A stretch of DNA of 62,507 bases, taken from Alphaproteobacteria bacterium. GTDB lineage: Bacteria; Pseudomonadota; Alphaproteobacteria; Rhizobiales; CAJQND01. The notes below the pieces were generated by a model that saw nothing but the letters and a program-made list of their open reading frames with translations, made no database searches and was not told where the DNA came from. Made by a program: the position numbers and the translations under genes. Positions 1-10,273 of this stretch are shown here, in pieces; the first letter of the stretch is position 1, and each line of letters starts with the position of its first letter. The stretch covers positions 1 through 62,507 of the forward strand of contig JAAEUE010000218.1 in assembly GCA_024227565.1 (NCBI GenBank). The letters run 5' to 3'.

Positions 1-279
1 AACAGTCTTCATATTGGCCTAGGTCCGAAAAGGGTCAAACCTGTGCATTCGATTCCTATGGGATTATCTCGTTTGCGACATCGTTCGAAGGCCTCGAATG
101 GGCTCCAAGCTGACTTTCTTCTCAAATCGCCTGAAGGCAACTAACGGCACATTTCCGCCGTGCCGACGTTCGCACGAAACTGTCGCGAGTTGGGTGCTGG
201 CCGGATGTTTTCCGGAGCGGCGTCAACGGTGCGCGTTTATGGCCACGCGGCCCTGTCATGTGCCTGCATCTCCAGCTTG
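1..279. other. left-edge non-coding stretch, nothing recognised
   Basis: No reading frame here has recognisable protein character on either strand. Reading left on the minus strand, an ATG at position 12 opens four codons before the window edge, so a divergent gene could begin just outside, but this cannot be assessed. No tRNA-like cloverleaf, terminator or repeat was seen. Confidence 0.4.
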
Positions 280-684
280 TCAGATGGTCCCCTCCATGGG
301 GGTCCGCTCGCCCGCCAGATAGCGGATGACATCAGTGTAGTCGAAGGCAAGGGAGATCAGAATGGCCCCGGTAATGACCATCATGATCAGCCGCGGCGCC
401 TTCGGCAATTCGGCCTGGCGCAGCTGCAGGCCCAAGTAGACGACATGCGGGGTCCAGAACACGATGTGCGGGAGCCCGAGCAGTTTGACGTAGCCCACCA
501 CGTCATAAAGCTTGGCTGTGGCAAAGCCCGCCGCGAAGCTCGCGATCACAGCGAAAATCCCCGCCTTGCGGCTCTGCTTCCAGATGAGCAGGGCGAACGG
601 CAACACATAGGCACAGACAAACAATACCTTCAGCCAATGGCCAACCCAGGCAGGCTGAAGGGCGAGGGCCTCTTCCATTGTCAT
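280..684 (-). CDS. small integral membrane protein, function unknown
   Basis: A 134-residue protein that I do not recognise. It is very hydrophobic, with about four membrane-spanning segments (roughly residues 18-36, 42-60, 70-88 and 102-122), short charged loops and a charged C-terminal tail. It is a plausible inner-membrane protein with no catalytic motif. An alternative start two codons in (678) is possible. It is divergent from the ClC gene, leaving only about 80 bp for both promoters. The membrane topology is seen in the sequence; no role is inferred. Confidence 0.65.
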   Translation of the reverse strand: MTMEEALALQPAWVGHWLKVLFVCAYVLPFALLIWKQSRKAGIFAVIASFAAGFATAKLYDVVGYVKLLGLPHIVFWTPHVVYLGLQLRQAELPKAPRLIMMVITGAILISLAFDYTDVIRYLAGERTPMEGTI

Positions 685-764
685 GGATGCATCGTTCCTG
701 TTGTTGTGCCAGGCTTCTGCCTGGCCCTATTGCATTTGTGGCCCACACCCGGAACAATCAAGCG

Positions 765-2516
765 ATGTCTGAAAGAGGGAACGAACCGGCATCGGTTGAA
801 CAGGGCGGGGCGGTCTATCGTATCACAGTGTTGATGCTGATGGCGCTCCTGGTCGGGGTCATTGTGTCTCTGGCCGCCATCGCCTTTGTGGAACTGGTTG
901 CCTGGCTCAACACCACATTGCTGATCTCCCCGCGGGCCCGGGTTCAGGTTGAAGCTGCTGCGTGGGTGGTGCCTCTGGCCACGGTGGCTGTGCCCACGTT
1001 GGGCGGTCTCGTCGTTGGCGTGATGCTCTCCAGGCTGTCGGATGAAAAACGCGGGCTTGGGCCGCCCGATGTGATCGGCGCGGTGCAATTGCGCCGCCAG
1101 CTGCCAGGTGCCCGCGCAGGCATTGTGTCCACGGCGGCTGCGGCGGTGTCGCTCGGCGTGGGGGCATCGGTTGGGCAATACGGCCCGATGGTCTATCTCG
1201 GCGCGCTGATTGCCAGCGTGATCAGATACACCCGCCTGCGTGTTAAGAACCTGGAGGCGATTTCGATTGCGTGCGGCGTGGCGGCGGCCATCGCAACGGC
1301 CTTCAACGCGCCCATTGCAGGCCTGGTGTTCGCCCACGAGGTGATCTTGCGGCACTATTCCTTGCAAGCCTTTGCGCCAGTGACCGTGGCGTCGGAAACC
1401 GGTTATGTGGTGGCCAACGTGATGTTCGAGCGGCCCGCCTTGTTCCTGGTGGACTTTTCAGGCGTGCAGCATGGCTATGAGTTTGCGCTGTTTGCGTTGC
1501 TGGGAAGCCTGGCAGCCGGGGTTGCCGTTGCGTTTATGCTGTTAACGTTGAAATGCGGCCAGCTTGCCGGGCAGACCAAACTGCCCCCGGCCTTTCGCCC
1601 GGCCGCGGCCGGTTGTGCTGTGGGGATCGTGGCGCTGTGGCTGCCTGATGTTTTGGGGATCGGCAAGGAGACCTTGCGGTTCGCCACCATCGAAGGGGCC
1701 TTCCAGTCCTGGGAGCTGGTGTTTCTGGTGGCCGCCAAGATCGGCCTCACCGCCTTGTGCATCGGCTTTGGCTTTGCCGGCGGGGTGTTCAGTCCGGCCC
1801 TGTTGATCGGCATCTTGTTTGGTGCCCTGTTCTGGACCGTGCTCAACGGGATGACCGGCATCGAAAACTCCGGCATCGCGGTCTATGCGATTTGCGGCAT
1901 GATGGCCTTGACCAGTCCGGTCATCGGCGCGCCGCTCACCACAATTCTGATCGTGTTTGAGCTCACCCGGAACTACGACCTAACGATCGCGGCCATGGTC
2001 GCGGTGGTGTTCTCCAATCTAATCGCCTATCGTACCTTCGGCCGCTCTCTGTTCGACGTGCAGCTTGGGCGCAAGGGCGTGGACCTGTCGGCCGGGCGCG
2101 ACCAGGCACGCCTCATGTCAGAGGTGATCGGAAGCCGCGCCTTGCAGGACTATCCGTGTTGTCAGGCCGGCGAAACGGTCCGCACGGTGATCGGCAGGCT
2201 GGCCAAAAGCCAATGGGGTGAGGCCATGGTGACCGATGAGGCGGGCGTCTATCTGGGCGTTCTGCGGCTGCAGGACGTCATCGATCAACCAGCCGCCGCC
2301 GCGCGCGACGTCATGCAGACCGGTCATGTGACGTTTGAAACACAGACCACCATCTGGGAGGCCATGGCGGCCTTGAAAGGGTTCGTGGGGGATGCTGTTC
2401 CGGTGGTTGATCCCGCAAGCGGAAAGCTGGTGGGCACCGTGACCGAAACCATGATCATTGAGACCTATCTGGATGTTGTTCACGACCTGAGGCGGGAAGA
2501 AAATGCGGCCGCTTAG
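765..2516 (+). CDS. ClC-family chloride channel/antiporter with C-terminal CBS pair
   Basis: A 583-residue ClC protein: about ten or more membrane helices to about residue 430, then two CBS domains (about 455-580) that in this family bind nucleotides and tune transport. The GxFxP signature is present as GVFSP in a GFAGG context. Two hallmark residues are replaced. The GSGIP loop reads GLGPP (about 97-101), losing the central serine, and GREGP reads GQYGP (137-141), losing the gating glutamate. This suggests channel-like or altered coupling rather than a classical 2Cl-/H+ exchanger (inference). I chose the ATG at 765; an upstream in-frame ATG at 678 would overlap the divergent gene and adds 29 residues unlike the family. 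The 3' end overlaps the next gene by 14 bp. Confidence 0.9.
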   Translation: MSERGNEPASVEQGGAVYRITVLMLMALLVGVIVSLAAIAFVELVAWLNTTLLISPRARVQVEAAAWVVPLATVAVPTLGGLVVGVMLSRLSDEKRGLGPPDVIGAVQLRRQLPGARAGIVSTAAAAVSLGVGASVGQYGPMVYLGALIASVIRYTRLRVKNLEAISIACGVAAAIATAFNAPIAGLVFAHEVILRHYSLQAFAPVTVASETGYVVANVMFERPALFLVDFSGVQHGYEFALFALLGSLAAGVAVAFMLLTLKCGQLAGQTKLPPAFRPAAAGCAVGIVALWLPDVLGIGKETLRFATIEGAFQSWELVFLVAAKIGLTALCIGFGFAGGVFSPALLIGILFGALFWTVLNGMTGIENSGIAVYAICGMMALTSPVIGAPLTTILIVFELTRNYDLTIAAMVAVVFSNLIAYRTFGRSLFDVQLGRKGVDLSAGRDQARLMSEVIGSRALQDYPCCQAGETVRTVIGRLAKSQWGEAMVTDEAGVYLGVLRLQDVIDQPAAAARDVMQTGHVTFETQTTIWEAMAALKGFVGDAVPVVDPASGKLVGTVTETMIIETYLDVVHDLRREENAAA

Positions 2517-3588
2517 ACTGATCCTCATCCTCGCCGTCTTCTGCGCCCTGGCGCGGGCCGGCCTTGCCGCCGAGCAAATCACTGTTGTCTCCTGGGGCGG
2601 GGCTTATGAGGCGGCGCAGCGGCGCGCGATATTTGCACCGTTCACCGCCCAAACCGGGATCAAGGTCAACATCAAAGCCTATAGCGGCGGCGTTGAACCC
2701 TTGCGGCAAAGGGCGGCTGCCGAGGGCTGGGATGTGATCGACATGACGGAGGACGACGCGATCTCCGCATGCGGCGAGGGCGCGTTGAGCCCGCTCGCGT
2801 TGGACGACATTCTGGTGCCGCCGCGTAGAGGCTCACTTGTGGGAGACTTTGAGCGTGGCGCGTTTCAGAAATGCTCGGTTGCGCAAAACATATACGCAAC
2901 GGTGTTTGCCTACAGCCAGACGGCGTTTCCCGGCATCAAGCCAAACCGGGTGGAGGACTTCTTCGATTTGAAGCGCTTTCCAGGCATGCGGGCCCTGCAG
3001 CGCAGCCCGGATGTGATTTTGGAATGGGCCTTGTTGGCGGAGGGCGTGCCGGTTGCCCAGGTCTATGATCTGCTCAGTACAGAGCGCGGGCTCAAGGTGG
3101 CGTTCGGCAAGCTTGAGGAGATCCGCAGCGCCATCGTCTGGTGGACCGACCCGGCCGAGCCGCCGGCGCTGCTGGCCAAAGGTGAGGTGGCCATGGCGAG
3201 TGGGTTCAACGGCCGCTTTTTCGCCGCTTCGAACAGTGAGCGTGCACCTCTTGCGATTGTCTGGGATTCCCAGCAGATCGGCTATGAGGTGTGGGCCATT
3301 CCATCAGGGTCCAAGAACCGGGAAAACGCAGAAGCCTTTATCGGATTTGCGACCCAGCCCGATCAGCTGGCCCGGCTGGCCGAGCACATCCCCTATGCCC
3401 CCACACGGCATTCGGCCCTGTCTCGTGTGGGGCTGCATTGGCGCACCCAGGTTCCCATGCGCTATCATTTGCCGAACACGCCGCGGCGCAACGAACGGGT
3501 GCTCTACCGCGACAGTCAGTGGTATGCGAGCACCCGGGCTCTGCGCCAACGGCGGTTTGAAGATTGGCTGGCAAAGACCCAAGATTGA
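2503..3588 (+). CDS. extracellular substrate-binding protein, polyamine/PotD type
   Basis: A 361-residue periplasmic binding protein. An N-terminal signal peptide is clear (hydrophobic 5-20, cleavage near ALARAGLAA). The mature start, ITVVSWGGAYEAAQ, is the classic opening of spermidine/putrescine-type (family 1) solute-binding proteins. The closed-lobe phrase GSKNRENAEAFIGFAT near residues 268-283 is also typical. The start codon lies inside the 3' end of the ClC gene, so the two are translationally coupled. No permease or ATPase genes accompany it, so it is an orphan binding protein, perhaps serving a distant transporter or acting as a sensor. The ligand cannot be read from the sequence. 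Confidence 0.85.
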   Translation: MRPLRLILILAVFCALARAGLAAEQITVVSWGGAYEAAQRRAIFAPFTAQTGIKVNIKAYSGGVEPLRQRAAAEGWDVIDMTEDDAISACGEGALSPLALDDILVPPRRGSLVGDFERGAFQKCSVAQNIYATVFAYSQTAFPGIKPNRVEDFFDLKRFPGMRALQRSPDVILEWALLAEGVPVAQVYDLLSTERGLKVAFGKLEEIRSAIVWWTDPAEPPALLAKGEVAMASGFNGRFFAASNSERAPLAIVWDSQQIGYEVWAIPSGSKNRENAEAFIGFATQPDQLARLAEHIPYAPTRHSALSRVGLHWRTQVPMRYHLPNTPRRNERVLYRDSQWYASTRALRQRRFEDWLAKTQD

Positions 3589-3598
3589 GAGCTTGGCT

Positions 3599-4123
3599 TC
3601 AGGCTGAAGCGGTGTGCAGGTTCTGAACGCGCGCCTTGTCGAGCTTTGTTGCGTTTCCGTCTTTGTCAAAGGGATGTTTGAAGGTGAAGGCGAACGGTGC
3701 CGGGCCATTTTCGTGCAAGTGGCGGTGCCGCTCCACACCTTGCGCCCATGTGGGCCGGGTTTCCGCACCTTGCCACCACAAGACCAGAGGCGGCCAATGG
3801 GGTTTTTGAAACCACTCATGCCCATGCTTCAGGGCTTCATCGTGGAGTCCGAAGTATGTGAAGACGAACAGGCTCTCCATGTCTTCCCAAAGCGATAGGG
3901 TTGCCGGTGACCATCCGTCTCCGCGCTCTGTGTAGAACTCCGGATAGACCTCTTGGCCCCAGGGTTCCGGACCGGGATCGGAGGCATAGCCGGATCGGGC
4001 GACCAGGCCGGCCGCTTGATCCACCATCTGAAGAATCGGGTCGTTTCGCGCATGGAAGCCGTCATTCGCCGTGCTGTCTGCCGGTTCGATAAATTGGCCG
4101 AATGTGTAAAGCGCCAGCAGCAT
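3599..4123 (-). CDS. DUF3291 domain-containing protein
   Basis: A 174-residue cytoplasmic protein with the DUF3291 pattern. It has an opening LALYTFGQF strand, a central SLWEDMESLFVFTY segment, EWFQKP, the PLVLWWQGAETRPTWAQGVER stretch (given here only as a landmark, about residues 110-130) and a closing APFAFTFKHPF. The family is related to antibiotic-biosynthesis monooxygenase-like folds but has no established activity. I chose the ATG at 4123 because it sits behind a GGGA purine run; an ATG ten codons upstream (4153) is possible. It is convergent with the binding-protein gene, 10 bp away. Confidence 0.75.
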   Translation of the reverse strand: MLLALYTFGQFIEPADSTANDGFHARNDPILQMVDQAAGLVARSGYASDPGPEPWGQEVYPEFYTERGDGWSPATLSLWEDMESLFVFTYFGLHDEALKHGHEWFQKPHWPPLVLWWQGAETRPTWAQGVERHRHLHENGPAPFAFTFKHPFDKDGNATKLDKARVQNLHTASA

Positions 4124-4243
4124 GTGTGATCCCAATGGGCGAAATTTGCGCAAAACCTATCGGCGCCGTGCCGGAAGATCAAACAGTTGATTTGGGCTTT
4201 GAGCAGGCATGACATCTGCAGCTGCCATGTGGTACTCAGCGCC

Positions 4244-4975
4244 ATGGCCGCAACCTACGATACCATCGGTGTCAATTATGCCGATCTCAGAAAATCCGAC
4301 GCCCGGATCGAAGCGGCGATGGCTCAGGCTCTGGGCTCTGCCAAGTCGGTTCTGAACGTGGGTGCGGGAACCGGCTCCTACGAGCCTGCGGACCGGAAGG
4401 TCACCGCTCTGGAACCTTCAGCGGAAATGATCGCGCAGCGCAGCGCGGCGGCGGCGGCGGCGATCCAGGGGCATGCGGAAGATCTGCCCTTCGACGACAA
4501 GGCGTTTGAAGCCTCAATGGCCATCCTGACCATTCATCATTGGACCAACCAGCAGAAGGGTCTGAGCGAGATGCGCCGGGTGACGCGCGGACCGGTTGTG
4601 CTGCTCACCTTTGATCCCGATCACCGGGGCTTCTGGCTGTTGGATTATATCCCCGAGCTTGCCGACTTGGACGATACCCAAATGCCCAAGTTGGCTGATT
4701 ATGAGAGGTGGCTTGGCAAGGTGGAAATCTCCACTGTGCCGGTGCCCCATGACTGCACGGATGGCTTCATGGCGGCCTATTGGCGGCGGCCTTCGGCCTA
4801 TCTTGATCCTAAGATCCGCGCCGCCATTTCCCCGTTCTGGGCCTTGGGTGACATTTCTCGACAGCTGAACAAGCTGGCGCAAGATCTGGACGACGGCACC
4901 TGGGCGAAGCGCTATGCGGACGTGCTGGCGCTGGAGGAATACGATGCCGGCTACCGGTTGGTGGTGGCGAGCTGA
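4244..4975 (+). CDS. class I SAM-dependent methyltransferase
   Basis: A 243-residue predicted methyltransferase. Motif I is VLNVGAGTGSYEP (about residues 37-49), the acidic motif II is TALEPSAEM, and a post-motif with AEDLPFDDKAFEAS follows, all typical of the Methyltransf_11 group. The substrate is unknown. An in-frame ATG at 4187 exists, but the ATG at 4244 gives the family-like N-terminus (MAATYDTIG). It is a stand-alone gene between the divergent DUF3291 gene and the convergent nirX. Confidence 0.85.
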   Translation: MAATYDTIGVNYADLRKSDARIEAAMAQALGSAKSVLNVGAGTGSYEPADRKVTALEPSAEMIAQRSAAAAAAIQGHAEDLPFDDKAFEASMAILTIHHWTNQQKGLSEMRRVTRGPVVLLTFDPDHRGFWLLDYIPELADLDDTQMPKLADYERWLGKVEISTVPVPHDCTDGFMAAYWRRPSAYLDPKIRAAISPFWALGDISRQLNKLAQDLDDGTWAKRYADVLALEEYDAGYRLVVAS

Positions 4976-5085
4976 GTTGCGCCAAACTCGCATGTCTCGG
5001 CGCCGCAGCTTAAGGTCAGGCCTCTGATTGGGCCATGCCGCCCCTGGCCCGGCAACGCAGGGCGGAACACAAACCGCCTCAAATT

Positions 5086-6057
5086 TCAAAATCCGAAAGT
5101 TTGCATCCTTCCGTCTACGTCCCTCGCCCAAACGCGAAGACCGGGCACCGCGGCTGTAACACGCCCAACTGTTCGCAATGTTGCGGCACAGAGACCGGTT
5201 GAAAGCGCATCTGCCACCGCAGCCGACTTGTGGCGTACGGTGAGCGTTCGGAACTGGCTCGGGGAACCGCCTGTTCGCGGGTCGAACAGGTGCGAAAAGC
5301 GCCGCCGGGCCCCAAAAGTGAGGGCTTCAGCAGCCGAGGTTGCCAGAGCTTCATTGCTGAGCGGCAATTCGATCCCACCTTCACGCTGCCGCACGCGCCA
5401 GGGTGTACCATCAGGTTTATTGCCAACCGCTCGTAACTCGCCCATGTTCACCAGAACCTGCGCCCAGCCTCGTGCACGCAGGATCCCGGCGATCCGGTCG
5501 GTGATGTAGCCTTGCGCGATGCCGTTGAGCGTAAGACGGTAATTTTCCGGCAGTTCTACGCGATCCGGCGTGACTTTCAGATGCTGATAACCGACACGTT
5601 TAAGCACCTGTTTGACCTCCTCTTTCGGAGGTCCGTCAGACCGGGGATGGGCCGCGAACCATTGCGCATAAAACTCCCAGAGTGGCTGCACAGTGGGGTC
5701 GAACAGCCCTTCCGTCAGTTGACTTATATTTTGGCTCAACGCGAGTAGTAGCCGCATGTCATGTGATGGTGCCACTAGTTGGCCCTGCGCATTCAGAAGT
5801 CGAATCTCAGAGCCACTGCGGTACAGGCTGAAAACCTTCTCCAATCGTTCTAGTTCTGCCAAGCAGCTAGCAATTGCAGCGCGCGCTGCATCCCGGTCTC
5901 TGCCGCAAATGATCAGCTTTGCATCAGCACCCAAGGCGGTTCCGGCCCATTGGACACAAGAGCTTCCGGCTTTGGCGGGCGCAGGCGGCAGCGCGGCGGC
6001 GGCCGCCATGACGGTCAGCACGCGGCGGCGCGACGGGGCTTTTGGTCTAGCTGGCAT
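5086..6057 (-). CDS. nirX: NirX, ApbE-family FAD:protein FMN transferase
   Basis: A 323-residue ApbE-family protein that covalently attaches FMN to a Thr/Ser of partner flavoproteins in the periplasm. A twin-arginine leader is visible (RRRVLTVMAAAAALPPAPAKA region, residues 10-30). Family landmarks follow in order: GLFDPTVQPLWEF, LNGIAQGYITDRIAG, VNMGELRAVGN, HLFDPRTG and VADALSTGL. It starts inside the last codons of nirI (11 bp overlap), so the two are translationally coupled. Known: NosX/NirX homologues mature the FMN domain of NosR/NirI in denitrifiers. Here the proximity to nirS favours the name NirX over NosX (inference). Confidence 0.88.
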   Translation of the reverse strand: MPARPKAPSRRRVLTVMAAAAALPPAPAKAGSSCVQWAGTALGADAKLIICGRDRDAARAAIASCLAELERLEKVFSLYRSGSEIRLLNAQGQLVAPSHDMRLLLALSQNISQLTEGLFDPTVQPLWEFYAQWFAAHPRSDGPPKEEVKQVLKRVGYQHLKVTPDRVELPENYRLTLNGIAQGYITDRIAGILRARGWAQVLVNMGELRAVGNKPDGTPWRVRQREGGIELPLSNEALATSAAEALTFGARRRFSHLFDPRTGGSPSQFRTLTVRHKSAAVADALSTGLCAATLRTVGRVTAAVPGLRVWARDVDGRMQTFGF

Positions 6058-8182
6058 CAGCGCCGTCCTTTCCGCCCACAGGCTTTGCTGCGGCCGGCTG
6101 GCGCCGGGCCTGGCGCATCTTCAGGGCAAGACAGGTGTTTGCGTCATAGTAGGTGGCCTGGCAGCGCAGACAGTGGATGCACTCATTGGGATTGATGTTG
6201 CCCATGGGATGAATGGCCTGGACGGTGCAGCGGGTCGCGCAAATCTTGCACTCGCGCCCGCATTGGTGACGGCGCTTGAGCCAGTCGAACATGTGCATCC
6301 GCGCCGGCATCGCCAGGGCTGCGCCCAGGGGACATAGGTAGCGGCAGAAAAACCGCTCGATGAACAGACCGGCCGTAAGGAGCAGCAGAACGTAAAGCCC
6401 GAAGGGCCAGGGCCGCGCGAACTTCATAATGATCGCCGTCTTGAACGGTTCGGCTTCGGCAAGCTGGAACGCCCAGGTCAGTGATTGCAGCGAGGCGGCA
6501 CCGATGCCGAGGAAGATGATGTATTTGATCGGCCACAGACGCTCATGCAGAGCCCACGGCACCTCTATCTGCCGCACCTTCAGCCAACCTGCAATCATGT
6601 GGATGAATTCCTGCAGGGCGCCGAATGGGCACAACCATCCGCAAAACACCCCGCGCCCCCAAAACAACATGGCAACGGCAACAAAACCCCAGAGAATGAA
6701 TATCAGCGGATTGAGCAAGAACAAGTCCCACCTGAACCCGGTGAGGAAGGCGTGGGCGAAGGTGATGACATTGACCACGGAGAGCTGAGCACCGGCGTAG
6801 AGGCCGATAAACAAAAGTGTGAACGCCAGAAACACCGTACGCACGCCCACATAAAGCCGGAAGCGCCGGGCGAGGGCATCCTGGAAGATCAAAATGGCGC
6901 TAAGCACCATCAGCATGGCCGCGAGCAGAATGATCTCGCCCGTGCGCGCGCGCCAGATTTCCTTCCACACAACCGGTCCAGGGCCGGCATCGACCGCTTG
7001 CCCCATCGCACCGGCATTGAGCAGGAACGCGTCAGCCAGGCGGTAGTCGAGGGCAAATCGGGTAATGCGCTCGCCGCCGCCGTCCGTTTCCCTGGCCACA
7101 AGCAGGTATAAACGCCAAGGAAGAACCGGATCAAAGCCCGTGGCCGCAGGGATTTTAAAAGCCCCGATTTCGCGAAATTCAGGCCCGCCTTGCACCTGCA
7201 GGCGGTCTATGAAGCGGTAATTGTCTTTGCTCAGCCGGATGGTGTTGGCGCCCTGGACCACTTCAATGCGGTCGAACACCCCTGAACGCCTCCAGGCCGT
7301 GCCCTTGTAGGAATACAGGCCGTTTGCTGCCACGAGGATGGCATTGTCCTGCGCGCCCATTTCCGCGAACAGGGCCTCGTAGGCGTGCTGGCCGAGAAGG
7401 TTCTGGCCGATCTTCGGCGGTGTTAGGAGGGCTGCATTGAGCTCGCTGTAAAGACCGGCCGGATTGTTGCTTGCCGTTTGAAGGGCCTCGGCAACTTCAC
7501 CGCGGGTGATAACGCGCCGCGAGACGGCACCGGCCGACAGCAATTGCTGCCAGCTCATGGCCTCAAACGATGCCCTGTCCAGGCGGCGCTTGGCCTCGCC
7601 GTCGTAGAACAGACCGCGGGAATGCGCGACGGCCCGAGCGGAACGGAATATTGCATCGCGCATAACCGCACTGGAGACGCTGGCGCCGGCCACCACATCG
7701 GGCATGGATGGCTCGGGCGAGGAGACCTCGGAGATGCTGGCAGACCTGCGGATATCAAGCCCGACAAATCCTGAAACAAAGGCATTGAGATCGGCTGTGG
7801 TGATGCCAATGACAAGGATCGGCTCCTGATGGGTCGCAATGCGTGCGCCGGCAATCTTGCCATCCAGGGTCAGGGCCACGTGGATGTCGATGGGCTGGCC
7901 GGAATAGCCTACCGATCCGGAGACTTCGTCGGTTGAGAACAGATAGCCGTAGAGCCGACCGTTCTTGGCCACTTCAGCCGCGGGCGGCTGGCCCTGAACG
8001 ATCTGAATTGCGATGCCTTCCCCCCCGTCGCCAAACAATGCACCGTCCAGAGCCAAATCGAATTCGGTGGCTTGGGCAGGGGATAGCGGAACGGCGGTGC
8101 AAACGGCGGCCAGTACCACGATCCACGCGACAGCACGCAAAAAGACCCTGGCGAGTTTCCTTTTTCCGCGTGCGGGTTCCAT
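6047..8182 (-). CDS. nirI: NirI, NosR-like membrane iron-sulfur flavoprotein of nitrite respiration
   Basis: A 711-residue NosR/NirI-type protein. It has an N-terminal signal segment (15-38), a periplasmic FMN-binding domain (about 50-180), about five or six membrane helices (about 400-640) carrying two CxxxCP motifs (VFCGWLCPFGA, FFCRYLCPLGA), and a C-terminal ferredoxin-like domain with CGRECKICATRC and CIHCLRC clusters. The family is needed for expression or activity of nitrite or N2O reductase, probably delivering electrons. The FMN attachment site reads DVVAGASVSS (162-171), with Ser168 where NosR/NqrC have Thr. The ATG at 8182 is preferred; a longer frame opening at 8284 would overlap the regulatory boxes and lacks a signal-like start. 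It is divergent from nirS. Confidence 0.9.
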   Translation of the reverse strand: MEPARGKRKLARVFLRAVAWIVVLAAVCTAVPLSPAQATEFDLALDGALFGDGGEGIAIQIVQGQPPAAEVAKNGRLYGYLFSTDEVSGSVGYSGQPIDIHVALTLDGKIAGARIATHQEPILVIGITTADLNAFVSGFVGLDIRRSASISEVSSPEPSMPDVVAGASVSSAVMRDAIFRSARAVAHSRGLFYDGEAKRRLDRASFEAMSWQQLLSAGAVSRRVITRGEVAEALQTASNNPAGLYSELNAALLTPPKIGQNLLGQHAYEALFAEMGAQDNAILVAANGLYSYKGTAWRRSGVFDRIEVVQGANTIRLSKDNYRFIDRLQVQGGPEFREIGAFKIPAATGFDPVLPWRLYLLVARETDGGGERITRFALDYRLADAFLLNAGAMGQAVDAGPGPVVWKEIWRARTGEIILLAAMLMVLSAILIFQDALARRFRLYVGVRTVFLAFTLLFIGLYAGAQLSVVNVITFAHAFLTGFRWDLFLLNPLIFILWGFVAVAMLFWGRGVFCGWLCPFGALQEFIHMIAGWLKVRQIEVPWALHERLWPIKYIIFLGIGAASLQSLTWAFQLAEAEPFKTAIIMKFARPWPFGLYVLLLLTAGLFIERFFCRYLCPLGAALAMPARMHMFDWLKRRHQCGRECKICATRCTVQAIHPMGNINPNECIHCLRCQATYYDANTCLALKMRQARRQPAAAKPVGGKDGADAS

Positions 8183-8219
8183 TGTGACGTCATTGTACGA
8201 ACGGCGTCTGCAGATCAAA

Positions 8220-8233
8220 TTGACTTCGGTCAA
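8220..8233. promoter_or_regulatory. FNR/Nnr-type box, nirI-proximal
   Basis: TTGACTTCGGTCAA is a perfect TTGAC-N4-GTCAA inverted repeat of the class bound by CRP/FNR-superfamily nitric-oxide or oxygen regulators (Nnr/Dnr/FnrP). Its centre is about 44 bp upstream of the nirI ATG and about 51 bp from the second box, roughly five helical turns. Confidence 0.85.
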
Positions 8234-8270
8234 TTGCCATCCGGGGCAGTCAACACGTCGCAGGCACCGC

Positions 8271-10107
<1,837 letters not shown>

Positions 10108-10126
10108 GCCACACCAACTGATATTT

Positions 10127-10143
10127 TCGAACCGTTGGTTCGA
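10127..10143. terminator. stem-loop downstream of nirS
   Basis: A 7-bp perfect stem (TCGAACC / GGTTCGA) with a 3-base loop starts 20 bases after the nirS stop codon. There is no following T-run, so intrinsic termination is uncertain; it could instead protect the mRNA 3' end. Confidence 0.4.
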
Positions 10144-10273
10144 CTCAAGATCACCAATTTTCCAGTCAAGCCGAACTGGGATCCCTGCACCGGCGAAGCT
10201 GGCGTTTCTTCCCACCGCTCAGCTCAAAACGGGGATTAATGACACAAAATTGGCACGTTACAACAATGTCACG

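Noticed and set aside
1..12. minus-strand gene beginning at the left edge
   Set aside because: Only four codons are visible, so it cannot be evaluated.
5086..6057. naming the ApbE protein NosX and its partner NosR
   Set aside because: No nosZ is present, and the pair is divergent from nirS with shared FNR-type boxes, which favours NirX/NirI.
10144..10273. additional copy of the dispersed repeat after nirS
   Set aside because: Only a short GGGATCCCTGC word and GCGAAGC are shared; the paired arms are not present.
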